This document shows, one piece after another, positions 10,270 through 21,560 of a stretch of DNA of 64,000 bases. Origin of the DNA: Loripinus fragilis (lineage: Eukaryota; Mollusca; Bivalvia; Lucinida; Lucinidae); contig OZ026524.1 in assembly GCA_964019695.1 (NCBI GenBank), forward strand, positions 62,441,066-62,505,065. Direction: 5' to 3'. The position numbers were made by a program, and so were the translations under genes. The notes under the pieces were generated by a model that saw only the letters and a program-made list of their open reading frames with translations, ran no database searches and was not told the DNA's origin. Position 1 is the first letter of the stretch, and each line of letters begins with the position of its first letter.

Positions 10270-11760
10270 ACAGTATTGAAAATGCTCATACCTCGCGAAC
10301 CTTGTGGTATGTTTTAATCACATTTTGCACAACATTATCTAGCCACTGGCACTATCATCACTATGCGAGTCCATTTGTCCAGAAACAAGTATTGAAAATG
10401 CTCATAACTCGTGAACCTTGTTGTATATATTGATCACATTTTGCACAACATTATCTAGCCACTGGCATGTGTAACAGCCTTTTTTGATGGACGAGAGTTT
10501 GCTGAGCATCATTTCAGCCGGTTAGTGAAGATGCTAATAACTCTTACATCGCATGGTATATTTGGATGCTATTATGCATACTTAGTTGTTTTAACATTGT
10601 CCAGTCACTGGTATGCAAATTGGTAACGGGGCTATGCGAAGCATCATTTTGGCTGTCTGTTGGTTCGTCTGTTTGCAGTTAGCGAAAATGCTCATAGTTC
10701 TTAAACCACATGGTATATTTTGATCACATTTTGCATACAAATACATGTCAATATTATCTAACAACTGGCATGTGTAACAGCCTTTTATGATCGACGAGGA
10801 TTTGCTTAGCATCATTTCAGCCAGTTGTGGTCATTAGTAAAATGCTTATAAGTCTTGAACAGCAAGGTATATTTGGATCAAATTTTGCATACAACATGTA
10901 GTCTTATTTATTTTAACATTGTCCAATCGCTGGTATGCAAAATGGAAGCAAGGCTTTGACGAGCATCAATGTGGGCGGTCAAGGTATTTTAGTAAAAATG
11001 CTCATAACTCTTGAACTGACCGTATATTTTGATCAAATTTCGCATACTTATACATTTTAACATTGTCAAGACACTGGTATGCAAAACGGTGACAAAGGTG
11101 TGTCGAGGATACGTCTGGCAGTTGCTCATAACTTTGAATCACATGGTGTATTTTGATCCAAGTTTACATACATTTTAATATTGTCTTGACCAATATAGTC
11201 CCTTTGACCACAGAATTGCACAATCCTTAGGTCTGCACTATACTCACTATGTGAGTCTGTCCGTCGGGAAGCAATTAGTGAAATGCTAATAACTCTTATA
11301 GTGATCAAAGTTTGCATAAAACTGCATGTAAACATTATCTAACCACTGGATAGTGTAACAGCCTTATTTGATCAATGAGGGTTTGCTGAGCATCATTTCA
11401 GCTGGTTGTGGTCAGCTAGTGATAATGCTCATAACTCTTGAACCACATGGTATATTTGGATCAAAGTTTGCATACTTATTTATTTTAACATTGTCTAGTC
11501 ACTGGTATGCAAAACGATGACAAGGTATGCCAAGGATAAGTCAAGCAGGTCATAGCTCTTGAATCACGTGGTATATTTTGATCAGATTTTGCATACTCAT
11601 ACATTTTAACATTGTCTAGACACTGGTATGCAAAATGATGATAAGGCTTTGATGAGCATCAGTGTGGCGGGTCATGGTCAGTTAGTTTAAATGCTCATAA
11701 CTCTTGAGCCACATGGACTATTATCATTAAATTTTGATTACTAATACATTTTAAGTTATT
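10270..11760. repeat. Decayed tandem array, period about 120-160 bp
   Basis: The motif AATGCTCATAACTCTTGAA recurs with variation near 10281, 10398, 10531, 10687, 10842, 10999, 11123, 11283, 11425, 11551 and 11691. It is accompanied by TGGTATATTTTGATCA, TTTTAACATTGTC and CACTGGTATGCAAAA. Unit lengths vary, so the array is old or built from two alternating subunits. No gene is recognisable in it. Confidence 0.75.
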
Positions 11761-13090
11761 TTCCGTATATCAAATAAGTTAAATAACCAAAGACAACAAG
11801 AATTATGTCGCTCTAAACAACCTTTTTTATAAATACCAAGTAACCCTCCAAAGTAATTCTATCTTTTATATTGGTCAGTCTTATAAGCAAGTATCTATAT
11901 CAAGGGACGTAATGCAATCTAGCAAAATGCACAAACTATATTAGTCACTTAGCTTACAACAATGACTTCAACTATTCATCGCTCTGGGGGAATGAAACTC
12001 TCAGAACTAAGAGAATAACTTAGAAAAAGAAATGCAAAACTAGATGAGAGGAAGAAAGGAGAGTATTGTATCTGATTACTAGTGAGTAAATATCTGATCT
12101 AACAGAATTTCTCGAATGGCATCGACCGGGATACTAGGTCATTTCTGAGAAAAATTAGACATGAATTATAGTCGTTTTATGACGCGATTAAAATTAAGAA
12201 TAACATTACAATAATTATTATTATAATGCATAAAGATAAAGTAACTAACTCAAATAATATTAAATTTGTTTTGCCACTATATCCCAGGCAAAAAGGGTTA
12301 TTTAATAAACTACAGTTGAAGACGGTTGATTACTTAGATTTAGGATCGATACCAATCTGTGAATCCGCCATAGCTCGCTTGGTAGCGTGCGGGTCTCAAA
12401 AACCAATGTATAATTTTGGCAGTGATTCTAATCCGGTTACTTCTGATTTTTTTTTAACCTTTTTGCTTAGTAATAATACGGCGGTTTTTCCCACTTTGAT
12501 TCAAATATGGCGTTCTTTCCCTGTCTCATTAAAAAAAATGAGTCACTTCATTTGCAGTTTCACCAAGCAATACCATTTTAGTGTTGACTCTTTTCTTTAC
12601 TGTAACACACTATTTAAGTGCTTGTTACTTCCTCCTTTGAACACTCATGATGTCATACTGTGGGACTAGAGACTGAGACAAACGATTTCCCACTGTTTCA
12701 TGTAGAGCTGAACCACACCTTAAAATGACGGCATACATTCAGAATTTATCTCTAAGACATCTGCTTATCCGTCTGCTGATGAAGCCATCGAATTTTCTTC
12801 ATTGGACAGGAATCATTATTGGCAATGATCGATATTTAGTTATAACGGCACATCCATGAACTTTCGAGATCACTCCAAAGGACAAAAAAGTATACACAAA
12901 GGTAGGTCACGGTGGCTATTATGAAAAAAATCGAACAATTAAGCGACAGATTGTTAATTAACGCAATGCTGTTCCGTTTAAAAACAGTTTTTCTGGCTAT
13001 GTGGGGCCAAAAAATTCGGTTGAAAACGAAATAGTTTCCACGTGAGTCTCATAACCGAGTCTTATTGTTTTTCCTCAGTTTTTTGTCATT
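11761..13090. other. Unassigned DNA with a possible degenerate tRNA-like segment and one 147-codon ORF
   Basis: The longest open frame (12226-12669, +) starts MHKDKVTNSNNIKFVLPLYP and shows no domain that I recognise. Within it, TAGCTCGCTTGG (about 12370-12381) resembles an RNA polymerase III A box and GATTCTAATCC (about 12423-12433) a B box, so the region may be a worn tRNA-derived SINE. I do not call it a gene. Confidence 0.3.
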
Positions 13091-13158
13091 AAAGACACCT
13101 CTGTGCATAGTTTATTGCTTTACACAAAAACAGCTCTGTACGCTAGTCCTGGTTGAAC
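13091..13158. repeat. Left member of a 70-bp inverted pair
   Basis: GACACCTCTGTGCATAGTTT and GCTAGTCCTGGTTGA match the reverse complement of 15736-15802 in order. The pair encloses a LINE fragment and 2.6 kb of sequence. Confidence 0.6.
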
Positions 13159-14689
13159 AAGCACTCTGTATAACCTATTGGGTCAAAAAAAGACAACGGT
13201 GAGAATTATTTAAACAAATCATAGAGAACATACAAATGGATATCGTTCTAGCGACCAGAGCTCATTCCAAACTGAATGAGATTGTTCCCATGATTATGTT
13301 TTGTTATTTAATAAAATCAACACGTAGTAGATAACTCCGCGCCTGAGTACTTCCTATTTTGTGATTTTCGTTTGTGATTTTTCGGTTGGTGGAAAATAAC
13401 TATGCCGTTAGTTAACATTGCGTTAAAATTTAAAAACCGTGGCCGTTAAGTTGTCAACTCGTTAAGTGTATACCGACTACATGATCAAACACAGTTATTT
13501 TATTGGAAAATTGTGAGAATCTCTTGCAGTGCAAAATAGTCTCACATTTCAACAACATAAAAAAACAGTGCATTTGTAATCTTTACATTTTAATAGACTT
13601 GTTAACTAACGGCGTTGTTAATTTTCAACAATTGGTCCATGAGCATTAATTGTTGGTTGAGAAAATTCGATATACTTTCTTTTCAATTTATATAGAAAGT
13701 TGGGGCACATATAAACTGAACGACTGAAAAGAACGATTAAAATATAGCTGTCACAATTTAACGAAATAATCAGTTTTACAAGATTGTTTATCAGGCAGTA
13801 CACTAGGAAACTATAAATTTGTGATGGCAATCGAAGCTAGACACTACAATGCCATGTAATTAAGTATCACAAGAACACAGGATCATAACAGATGTACATT
13901 TTCAACATCTTTTCCGTTTGAATGTTCTCAAGTTCTGTGTTGAACTGTGGAACGAACTTTTTTTTGGTTATTTACTCTTTATTTAGAAATACATCTGTAC
14001 AGTATATGTAACATGAAATGAACATACAATATATTTGACAGTGACACAATATTTTATCAAAAAGAGAACCAACATGGCAGAGGCAATATAAACGCAGTTG
14101 TATATATGGATTAGTGTAATTTTTTAAACCAAATATTCACATCTATATATCCGATGTGTTTGTCTTTTATTTAGTAAACTACACTGTATTAATGTTTGTT
14201 TTCTCCGAAGGGTCAACCATGCTGATTCGCGTTAAAACATATGCTAAAATGGTTTGCCAAACAAATTTAGACTTAAGTAAGTATTACATAGTAATGTTCA
14301 AATGTAACTCCAAATACTGTAGTATTTTGACTAATTAACTATATGCAATTAAATAGATAATTGAATAAACAAATATATAAATAGAAAAAAGTCTCTACGC
14401 CTGCCCCCAAACGTCTTTGTCAGTTTGCATAAAATGTTTGTTTTTTCTAACACGCTAGCAAAAAAAAGGTTTGCGTCTATTTTGTAGTTTATTTGAAGAA
14501 ACTTTTGATGTTGTTTATCATTCTTATTATAACTAGTTTACGTTTAAATAAGTATTTATTGGGGTTTTTTTTTTATAATTTGCATTAAATATTTGTATGG
14601 AAAATTTCTCAATTTATATCAATTGTGCATCTGTGTGACATCTGATATGCTAATTCCCAAATAATATCATAATTTTGGAAATCTTTTGT

Positions 14690-15722
14690 CCATTTTAGTT
14701 CTGATTTTAATCTTTCTTGTGATGTTACTTTTAATTGTGTGCTGTATAGGGTTTTATTAATGTTGTGTTTCAACGAAATGATGACTATATTTGTTTGTCT
14801 TTGATCTATCCCTTGTTCCGCAACAGTTTCGCCTTTGAGTAAAAGGCTCCAACGTTCATGTATATTGGTAATAATTTGATGGTATTTGAAAAACTCGTCA
14901 GTGTTTATATCATATAAATTATATAAAATATTAAAATTGTAAAACCTGTTTGATCTATAATCATAAATATGCTCTATGTATTTAATTCCTTTTTCATGCC
15001 ATTCTTTATAGAAAAATATATTGTTATCATATTTGATATAAGAATCGTTTCAAATGATTTGTTTTGATATGCGTGTAGGGTTTTCCTTGTAATTAATTTT
15101 ACTCCATGCTGTTAAAATAATTTTCAAAAATTTATTATTTTTACTTATTTGTACACAGTCGTTTTCTTTAAGATTACTTTCTAATACAAGTTTATCTCCA
15201 AAACTATTTAGTTTTTGGTTGTAAAAGCTTTTCCATAAAGTTGAGTTAGACTCATTATCAAAAATTCGTTTCAACCAACTTTCTTTTAGTGAGTTTAAAA
15301 GGTATTCAAGATTTATCATTCTTAGATTCCCATTTTCTATAATCTCTATATAGTGTAGTTCTTTTAATTTTATCCGGTTTCGAGTCCCATATAAAGGAAA
15401 ATATTTCTGACTTTAATTTTTGTATAGCTTCTTTTGGGGGTCTAACAATAACGTGAAAGGGTATATTAGTTTTGGCAAAGCGAACTTTTTGATAACCGTA
15501 ATTTTGCCCATCAATGTCAATTTTCTGTGCTGCCATAAAAAGTACTCAAGAGCAGAGTAATCTACTATTTGTGGATTTAAATAAATCATAAAAGATAGCA
15601 CTTGGAACGATCTCCGTTTGGAACGACCTCTGGTCGCTGAAACGATCTCCAATCGTATTTTTACCATCGTTTGATTTAATAATTCTCATCTTTGTCGTTT
15701 TTGACCTGATAGGTGAAACGGG
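14690..15722 (-). pseudogene. 3' part of an L1/Tx1-like LINE ORF2
   Basis: Read on the minus strand in shifting frames, the sequence gives KLTLMGKITVIKKFALPKL, then PKEAIQKLKSEIFSFIWDSK, then INLEYLLNSLKESWLKRIF, and further down a Trp/Tyr-rich tail (FFYKEWHEKGIKYIEHIYD). These are hallmarks of the region after the reverse transcriptase in L1/Tx1-type non-LTR retrotransposons. The endonuclease and the catalytic reverse transcriptase are missing, and frameshifts near 15310 and 15540 break the frame. It is a dead 5'-truncated copy. Confidence 0.8.
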
Positions 15723-15735
15723 GTGTTTTTTCAAC

Positions 15736-15802
15736 CAGGACTAGCGTACCCTGCCTGTATTATTCGTGTAAAGTAATAAATTATACACAGAGGTGTCTTC
15801 TG
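15736..15802. repeat. Right member of a 70-bp inverted pair
   Basis: The sequence is inverted relative to 13091-13158 (TCAACCAGGACTAGCGTAC ... CACAGAGGTGTCTT). It lies immediately beyond the 5' truncation point of the LINE fragment. Confidence 0.6.
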
Positions 15803-15815
15803 ATATATAAGCAAT

Positions 15816-16560
15816 GATCAGGAATAGATACAATTAAATATCACACCTGACCCAGAACACCATATGGAAAAGTAACACAGTCAAATAACATAAAAGAGAC
15901 CTAAGGGCAAAAATAGTAAGTGAGTATGATCAGGATAGACCACAATCACGATTTGCAGAAAACCCATGGCACCGCGAGGAAGAGCCACACAGCAATTACG
16001 AGACACCAGGAAGACAAAATAAGCAAAGTAACCAGCTCTATTCTCCATCAATATGATTGCAAAGCTTGAATGGACATAAAGTATTGGACAACAAAACAAA
16101 GAACAATTACATAATTCCACAATAGGAGTAACAGTCAACAACCAATCAACAACGACAGTACTACCGCCTTAGAAAATACAGCAGCCTAAGCCACTGGGGT
16201 GGGGGGGGTTATATGCATTTTACTGGTACCAAGTCTTCGCCATAGATTCTGCTGTTGTTGAAGCACAAAAATGTTAAGCTTGCATGGAGTCTTCTTAACA
16301 ATTGCAATGTATCATCATGGAGAAACAATCTAATCATATTAACACACTATGATGAAACACAGAAAAGGGCTCACGACTCACAGTTAGGCGAAGCTAAAGA
16401 AAACCTCAAGATGAGCCACGATGGGCCCAGCTACAGATAAGCGATCAGTCACCAATCCATCGATTTAAGCATTACGTCAGAGTCTGAAGCCTGACCCATC
16501 GTCGTGCAATTAAAGAGGAAACCATAGCTAACACCCTGATTAGGTTTAAAAGCAGGCATG
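15816..16560 (-). mobile_element. Penelope-like element 3' flank and repeat
   Basis: The region starts with a block (GATCAGGAATAGATACAA ... CACACCTGACCCAG) that recurs near 39750, 50607 and, inverted, 30596. It continues with a segment of about 410 bp (15905-16320) that is repeated directly at 17219-17630 and diverged and inverted at 28160-28510. A similar order of blocks precedes the second Penelope-like fragment at 40385, so I infer that it is 3' untranslated element sequence. The open frames here are not genes. Confidence 0.55.
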
Positions 16561-18590
16561 CAGACTGTCACATGAATCCAAGTTATATCAAACCTTTTAG
16601 TATCGTTTTATAGTCTTTTTGAATTGATCACTAAAATTAGGTTTTCCAACAATTCTTTTGAATTTATAAACTAAATCTATATAAGATATAGGTTCTGATA
16701 TGCCCTGTTTCAGAAGAGTTTTTAACCCAATGTTATATTTAACAATTAACTCTGAGTGTCTGTGGTAGAATTCGAATTTTATTATATCTTTAACCTTGTT
16801 TTAAATAACTTATCAGTCATAAGTTAAAATTATCAGGATTAGAACATAATTTATTCTCTTGCAAAACGAATAAGTTGCGGAATATTTACACCATAGTAAG
16901 GGAAGCGAGTAACATCTCCATCAGGAAATGGGAAATTTACTGTTTCAAAACGAAAATCATCCTGTTTATCATCAATCTTAGATAAAACTATACCATTCGA
17001 TATGGACAAGTTCAAGTCCATAGACGGGGGCTTCAGTATCAGAAGAATTCGCCTTATTAAACTGAAGTTCAGTGGAATATATCTGACCTACTATTTGTTC
17101 AAAATAAGGATTTTCAAAATTAAGTAAGTCAACTATATATCTGGAAGTGGAGTAAAAAGCTTCAATAATATCAGTTTGATTATTGTCTGACAGAGACAAA
17201 ATGACGTCTTTCTCATAACAAAAATAGCAAGTGAGTATGATCAGGAAATACCACAATCACAAACTGCAGACAACCCCGTGGCACCGCGAGGAAGAGCCGC
17301 TCAACCATCACAAGACACCAGGATGACAAATTAAGCAAAGCAGTCAGCTCTCTCTTCCCCATCAAGATGATTGCAATACTAGAATGGACATAAAGTAACG
17401 TACAACAAAACATAGAACAATTACAGACTCCCACAATGGGAGTAACAATAAATAAAAAGTCAACAACAACAGAACCACCGCCTTAGAACGGACAGCAGCC
17501 TAAGCCACCGGGATGCTTAGATGCATTTTACTGGTACCAAATCTTTGCCCTAGATTCTGCTGTTGTTGAAGTACAAGAAATGTTCAGCTCGCATGGAGGC
17601 CATCTAACTAATGCAACGTATCATCATGGAAAACACTAAACTAAAACAAATCTGCAACAAGAGAGCACAATTAGTACCTATTGGAGTACCTACAATTTGT
17701 CTATAAAATTTCGAGCCAAATCTTATAAATATATTGTCCAAAAGATAATGGAGAGCATCACACATTTTCTGACTTGAACAACTTATATCTTTTAGGTTGT
17801 TCAGAAGTAAAAAAAAGCATTCCTCTCATTACAAGCAAAATAAAGTGAGCCCTCTCTGTTAATTGTTTGTACAATTAATTCCGTTTGTTTTTCTTTTATA
17901 AGATTATGAGGCAACGTAGCATAGAGAGTAGAGAAATCATATGTAGACAAACTTGATGCTAGAAAACCTTTCGATTTTAATTTATTAAGAATTTCACCTG
18001 AATCTTTAATAGACCGAAATAATTTTTTTCCATTCCTTTCATAAACTGTTGTACAAAATTTTATAACATGGTTTTAATCACACAGTTGCAAGAAGTCAAA
18101 CGTAGAGACAACTTGGTAATAGTACATAAACTAGAATTAGCAATAAAACGCGACTTATAGAGTCTTTTAAGAACATTTAAATTGTTGCACTAAAATGAAA
18201 TTCTACCATAAATATTTTTTAAAAAATATTTAATTTCCAACTATTTAAGGCATAAGATTCAACATGCTCTTGTTTACACCAGCGATTACAAAATTCTTGT
18301 AAGGTGCCAACAATTTCCTCACAATATGACTTAAAGTCTATTGGCAAAGGAAACCTATATGTAGGTCCCTTTCATATTATAGACCGAATTCTTGAATCAG
18401 TTATGATTTTTAAATCCCGAGTGATGATATGACTAGCAGGTTGATAGCATTATACTTATGGTCCTACAATCTCAAGAGTCAGGAATAGTATTTTCAATAT
18501 CAAGTCCAGTTAATAATTTGTTATAGTTTAAAACAGCACAATATTTGGCTAATTGTACTTATTACAAGAGATTCCTTATTTTCAAAATAT
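16560..18590 (-). pseudogene. Penelope-like reverse transcriptase, broken
   Basis: Minus-strand fragments in order are LSTYDFSTLYATLPHNLIKE (motif A-like region), a stretch matching CQKMCDALHYLLDNIFIRFG, IVGTPIGTNCA, then after an insertion CYEKDVILSLSDNNQ, RYIVDLLNFENPYFEQIVGQ and finally a PFPDGDV...YYGVNIPQLIRFA block. The family (common in molluscs, judged Penelope-like from motif order) normally has RY-L-DD at the catalytic turn; here it reads YIVD, so one catalytic Asp is gone. Several stops and a 0.4-kb insertion (17219-17640) also break it. The family assignment is from memory of motifs and is moderately certain. Confidence 0.7.
17219..17640 (-). mobile_element. Repeat segment inserted in the Penelope-like ORF
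   Basis: This is a diverged direct repeat of 15905-16320 (shared GTGAGTATGATCAGG, GCACCGCGAGGAAGAGCC, TGCATTTTACTGGTACCAA, GATTCTGCTGTTGTTGAAG). It separates ...GTNCA from CYEKD of the reverse transcriptase. The minus-strand open frame inside encodes nothing that I recognise. Confidence 0.65.
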
Positions 18591-18593
18591 ACC

Positions 18594-18800
18594 ACCGGAT
18601 AGCTCAGTTGGTAGAGCGTCCGTTTTTGTAGCGGGAGGTCGTGGGTTGAATTCCTGTCGCACCATACCAATGGTATAAAAATGGTACTAGCAGCTCCCTT
18701 GCTGACACTCGCATAAAAGGGGTTGTGCTAGGATGATAGAGTAAGGCATGTAAGTATCTGTTAAAAAGATAGTGTTATGTCACAATAAAAGCTCTACAGA
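18594..18800 (+). mobile_element. tRNA-derived SINE
   Basis: An RNA polymerase III A box (TAGCTCAGTTGG, 18600-18611) with a well-paired D-arm is followed by a B box (GGTTGAATTCC, 18644-18654). An unrelated body (GGTACTAGCAGCTCCC...) runs to about 18800. The acceptor ends do not pair, which argues against a functional tRNA. It carries no coding sequence. Confidence 0.72.
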
Positions 18801-20084
18801 GCTTATGGTATTTGTTTCAAATAAGTGACGTTAAATAAAGCATCTTTATCTTAATCTTTAAAATAAGTAAAAATAGAAGAGATAACACATTTATCTTTAA
18901 ATATACTAGGTAAGTTAATGAATTCAATCCCATTGTTGACAAATCAAATTTTGATAAAATGTCTAAAATAATTAACTTCATATCTACATATGGCCAAAGA
19001 GCATGTTGAGTAACACCTGGTAAGAAGTGCTGCATCATAAAGTCGATGAGCTCTATCATAATTTTTTTAACCTAATATCCAAATTACGAAGTGAAGAGAT
19101 AGAAAGACTTACTAAACGTGAAAGGGCCATATGTCGACCTGAATGTTTTAATATGATGATTAAATTTGAATGTGTTAAAACATGCCTGTTTTTGTGTTTA
19201 ATTTTCCATTTTTGCGTCTACATTGGGATCGTTTTTTGCGTTTACGGATATCTAAAAGAGAAAAACATTAAAATCAGGTTATCTAGAAATGTAACCTTCA
19301 TGGTAAATATTATTTACCTGTTTTCTTTTGTTCTGTGAGTAAATACACTATAATCTAAATATAAGCATGCCGCAAAACATTTATGTGTTTATCAGAATAA
19401 TAACTGAAAATACAATATACGTGACAATGTGACGACACTTACATTTACTAGCATCGTTATCACAACTGACTGTTGACAAGCCCCCCTCCCCCTACACACA
19501 GAGGTAATTTTGTACACTATAGTTTTCTAAAACTACAGCTGCTTTCCAAAGTATTAATAGATAGCGATTTTTGTCATAATCATTCATATACCCTATATTT
19601 GTTTAAGTGCTTGTAATTAACGTGTGCTTTGTATGAGATATGATTTATTTCTGCTACTGTATGCAGGACATATCTAGTTATAGTGAATAAAATTTTGGCT
19701 TGTTTTTGCAGGTGCTTTGTATCAAGTTTTAACTTCTAAAAAGTTGATTATAATTTTAGCAAATCGTTGCTTATCAAAGCTCTATTTCGAGTTATGGGAT
19801 AATAAGGAGAGCAGCAAAGAAAACTGTGGTGATAATCTATAAAGTCATGTATACGACGCATTGTGAACATATTTTAAGAATTAAAGCTATCAAGTGAATC
19901 AGCAATGAATCACTTAATTGAATTTGGTGTATATGCACTAGCAGATTGCACATATTTGATAATTTTACATAATTACTTTAAATAGATGTTGTAAGTGCAT
20001 TTTGGGTGTTCGAATTTAATGCTACATACTAAGAGCCCAATTATTAGGAGAAAGACCAAAAAGAAAGTACAGTACTTCCAAACA
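18801..20084. other. AT-rich DNA without recognised gene
   Basis: The longest open frame (19027-19338, +) encodes a hydrophobic peptide starting MLHHKVDELYHNFFNLISKL with no family resemblance and no splice or promoter context. Nothing else is supported. Confidence 0.4.
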
Positions 20085-20570
20085 GTTAAATGGGCCAAGA
20101 GGGTTTGAAATTGTATTAAAATTGGGAAAATGTTATCTTTCTAGATGAATCCACACTCTAAACCTATTTCTTTTACAAACCTTTTCCCATCTGGCGTCTG
20201 AAACACAAACAAATTTATCCATATAGCATTGATGGATGGGTAAAAATCCACTGGAGTCATATTGAGGGGACTATCTCATAACTTTTAAACAAATCTCTCA
20301 ACCTAAGCTTGTTAATGAAACAATCACCAGTAGGGCAGATCAGGATAATTTCAAAAGCGATATAAACTCCATTATGAATGCTCTATGCACCAAGCATGCA
20401 ACAAGAGAACGCACCCTTCAATAGATCTTTAAAATAGTTATGTATTCAGCAGGGACCAGGGTGGTGATAATTTTGAGTTGCCACCTTACAGTGTAGATCT
20501 GATCCCGATAGATACTGATTGTAACATTGTTAAGCGTCCTTATAGTCGAATGTTAAATAAAAAAGACATA
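20085..20570 (+). pseudogene. Tc1/mariner transposase relic
   Basis: Shifting plus-strand frames give WAKR, then VIFLDEST-like FLDESTL (20136-20158), then MQQENAPFNRSLK, then ELPPYSVDLIPID. These correspond to the second half of Tc1/mariner transposases: the DEST block with the first catalytic Asp, the QQDNAPCH block with the second, and the PPYSPDLNPIE block. In the last block the Asn-Pro-Ile-Glu has become Ile-Pro-Ile-Asp. Stops follow FLDESTL and NRSLK. It is long dead; no TIRs were found. Confidence 0.75.
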
Positions 20571-21560
20571 CATTTTTAGAAATTACTATCAAATTTGGTT
20601 CACCTTGAATTCTGATGACCTAGAAGTCATGCATTTGGCTATGCCAAAAAGAATCCAAGCTGTCATTAAACTAATGGTGGTGTTACTAAGTGTAAGATGA
20701 CATGCCAGATTTTCGCTGGAAATGTAATCAGTTTCAAGATAAAATGCTTCGTTATTAAAGTGGTATACATGTGCTTTAATAAAACATGGAACAAATAATG
20801 ATTTGCACCTTTTAATACATTGCAAAATCAAATTTTAAGTACATAGGGTATGTAAATAATTATGACAAACATCGCTATCTAGAGAAAATTTGGAAAGCAG
20901 TTGTACATTTAATATAAACTTCAAAATAATAGATATTAACTATCTTTCAGTTTCAAGGATTGTGAGTTACCGCTGTGTAATATATGCTACTTTTATAATC
21001 GTTTAAATAGAGGATCTTACACGAGTGATCATTTTATATGAACTTTACTAAACGAGCATTTGGCGAGTTTAATAGATTTCATATAAGATGAGCACGAGTG
21101 TAAGATCATGTTTATCAAATGCGATTTTAATGTCTTCAAAGTTTGTTTATTTCAATGAAAAATTGTTCCCGCCAAAAGTGTTATGTAACGTGTGGTCATA
21201 ACGTTATTTATGACATGATATTTATATAAATGATACCAATGAATTAGTACATAATTCTTATTCATAGTTTAAACATGTGTCTGACGGACGTTTAAATTAA
21301 TTATAAAGATATGAAAAGTTGAGCTGGCATTTTCGAGACTATAAAATTAGAAATCTGTATATGATACATTAAATACTTTTGAATAATTCACAGTGTTTTT
21401 GTTGAGTCATGCGGTGTCAGTTAGCGGATGAAACAAAACTCTTGATGACTGTAAAACTCCACATTATCTTTAACTAAAACATTGATAATCTCACACATTT
21501 TTGAACCATTTGTCATAGTATATAGTTTGTTTCCTAATCAGCAATTTTTTCTATAAACCT
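20571..21560. other. Non-coding DNA with a dispersed repeat
   Basis: The block at about 21010-21130 (GAGGATCTTACACGAGTG ... CGAGTGTAAGATCATG) is palindromic and resembles the repeats at 23190-23550 and 31480-31770. No gene is seen. Confidence 0.45.

Noticed and set aside
12226..12669. 147-codon open frame
   Set aside because: It has no recognisable domain and low-complexity T-rich stretches, with a possible Pol III box pair inside. It is kept only as an unassigned region.
15881..17434. Two similar hydrophobic minus-strand frames (15881-16141, 17213-17434)
   Set aside because: They are the same frame in two copies of one repeat, with a diverged third copy at 28174. They reflect repeat sequence, not a gene family.
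18594..18664. Functional tRNA gene
   Set aside because: The D-arm and B box are good but the acceptor stem does not pair, and the sequence continues into a SINE body.
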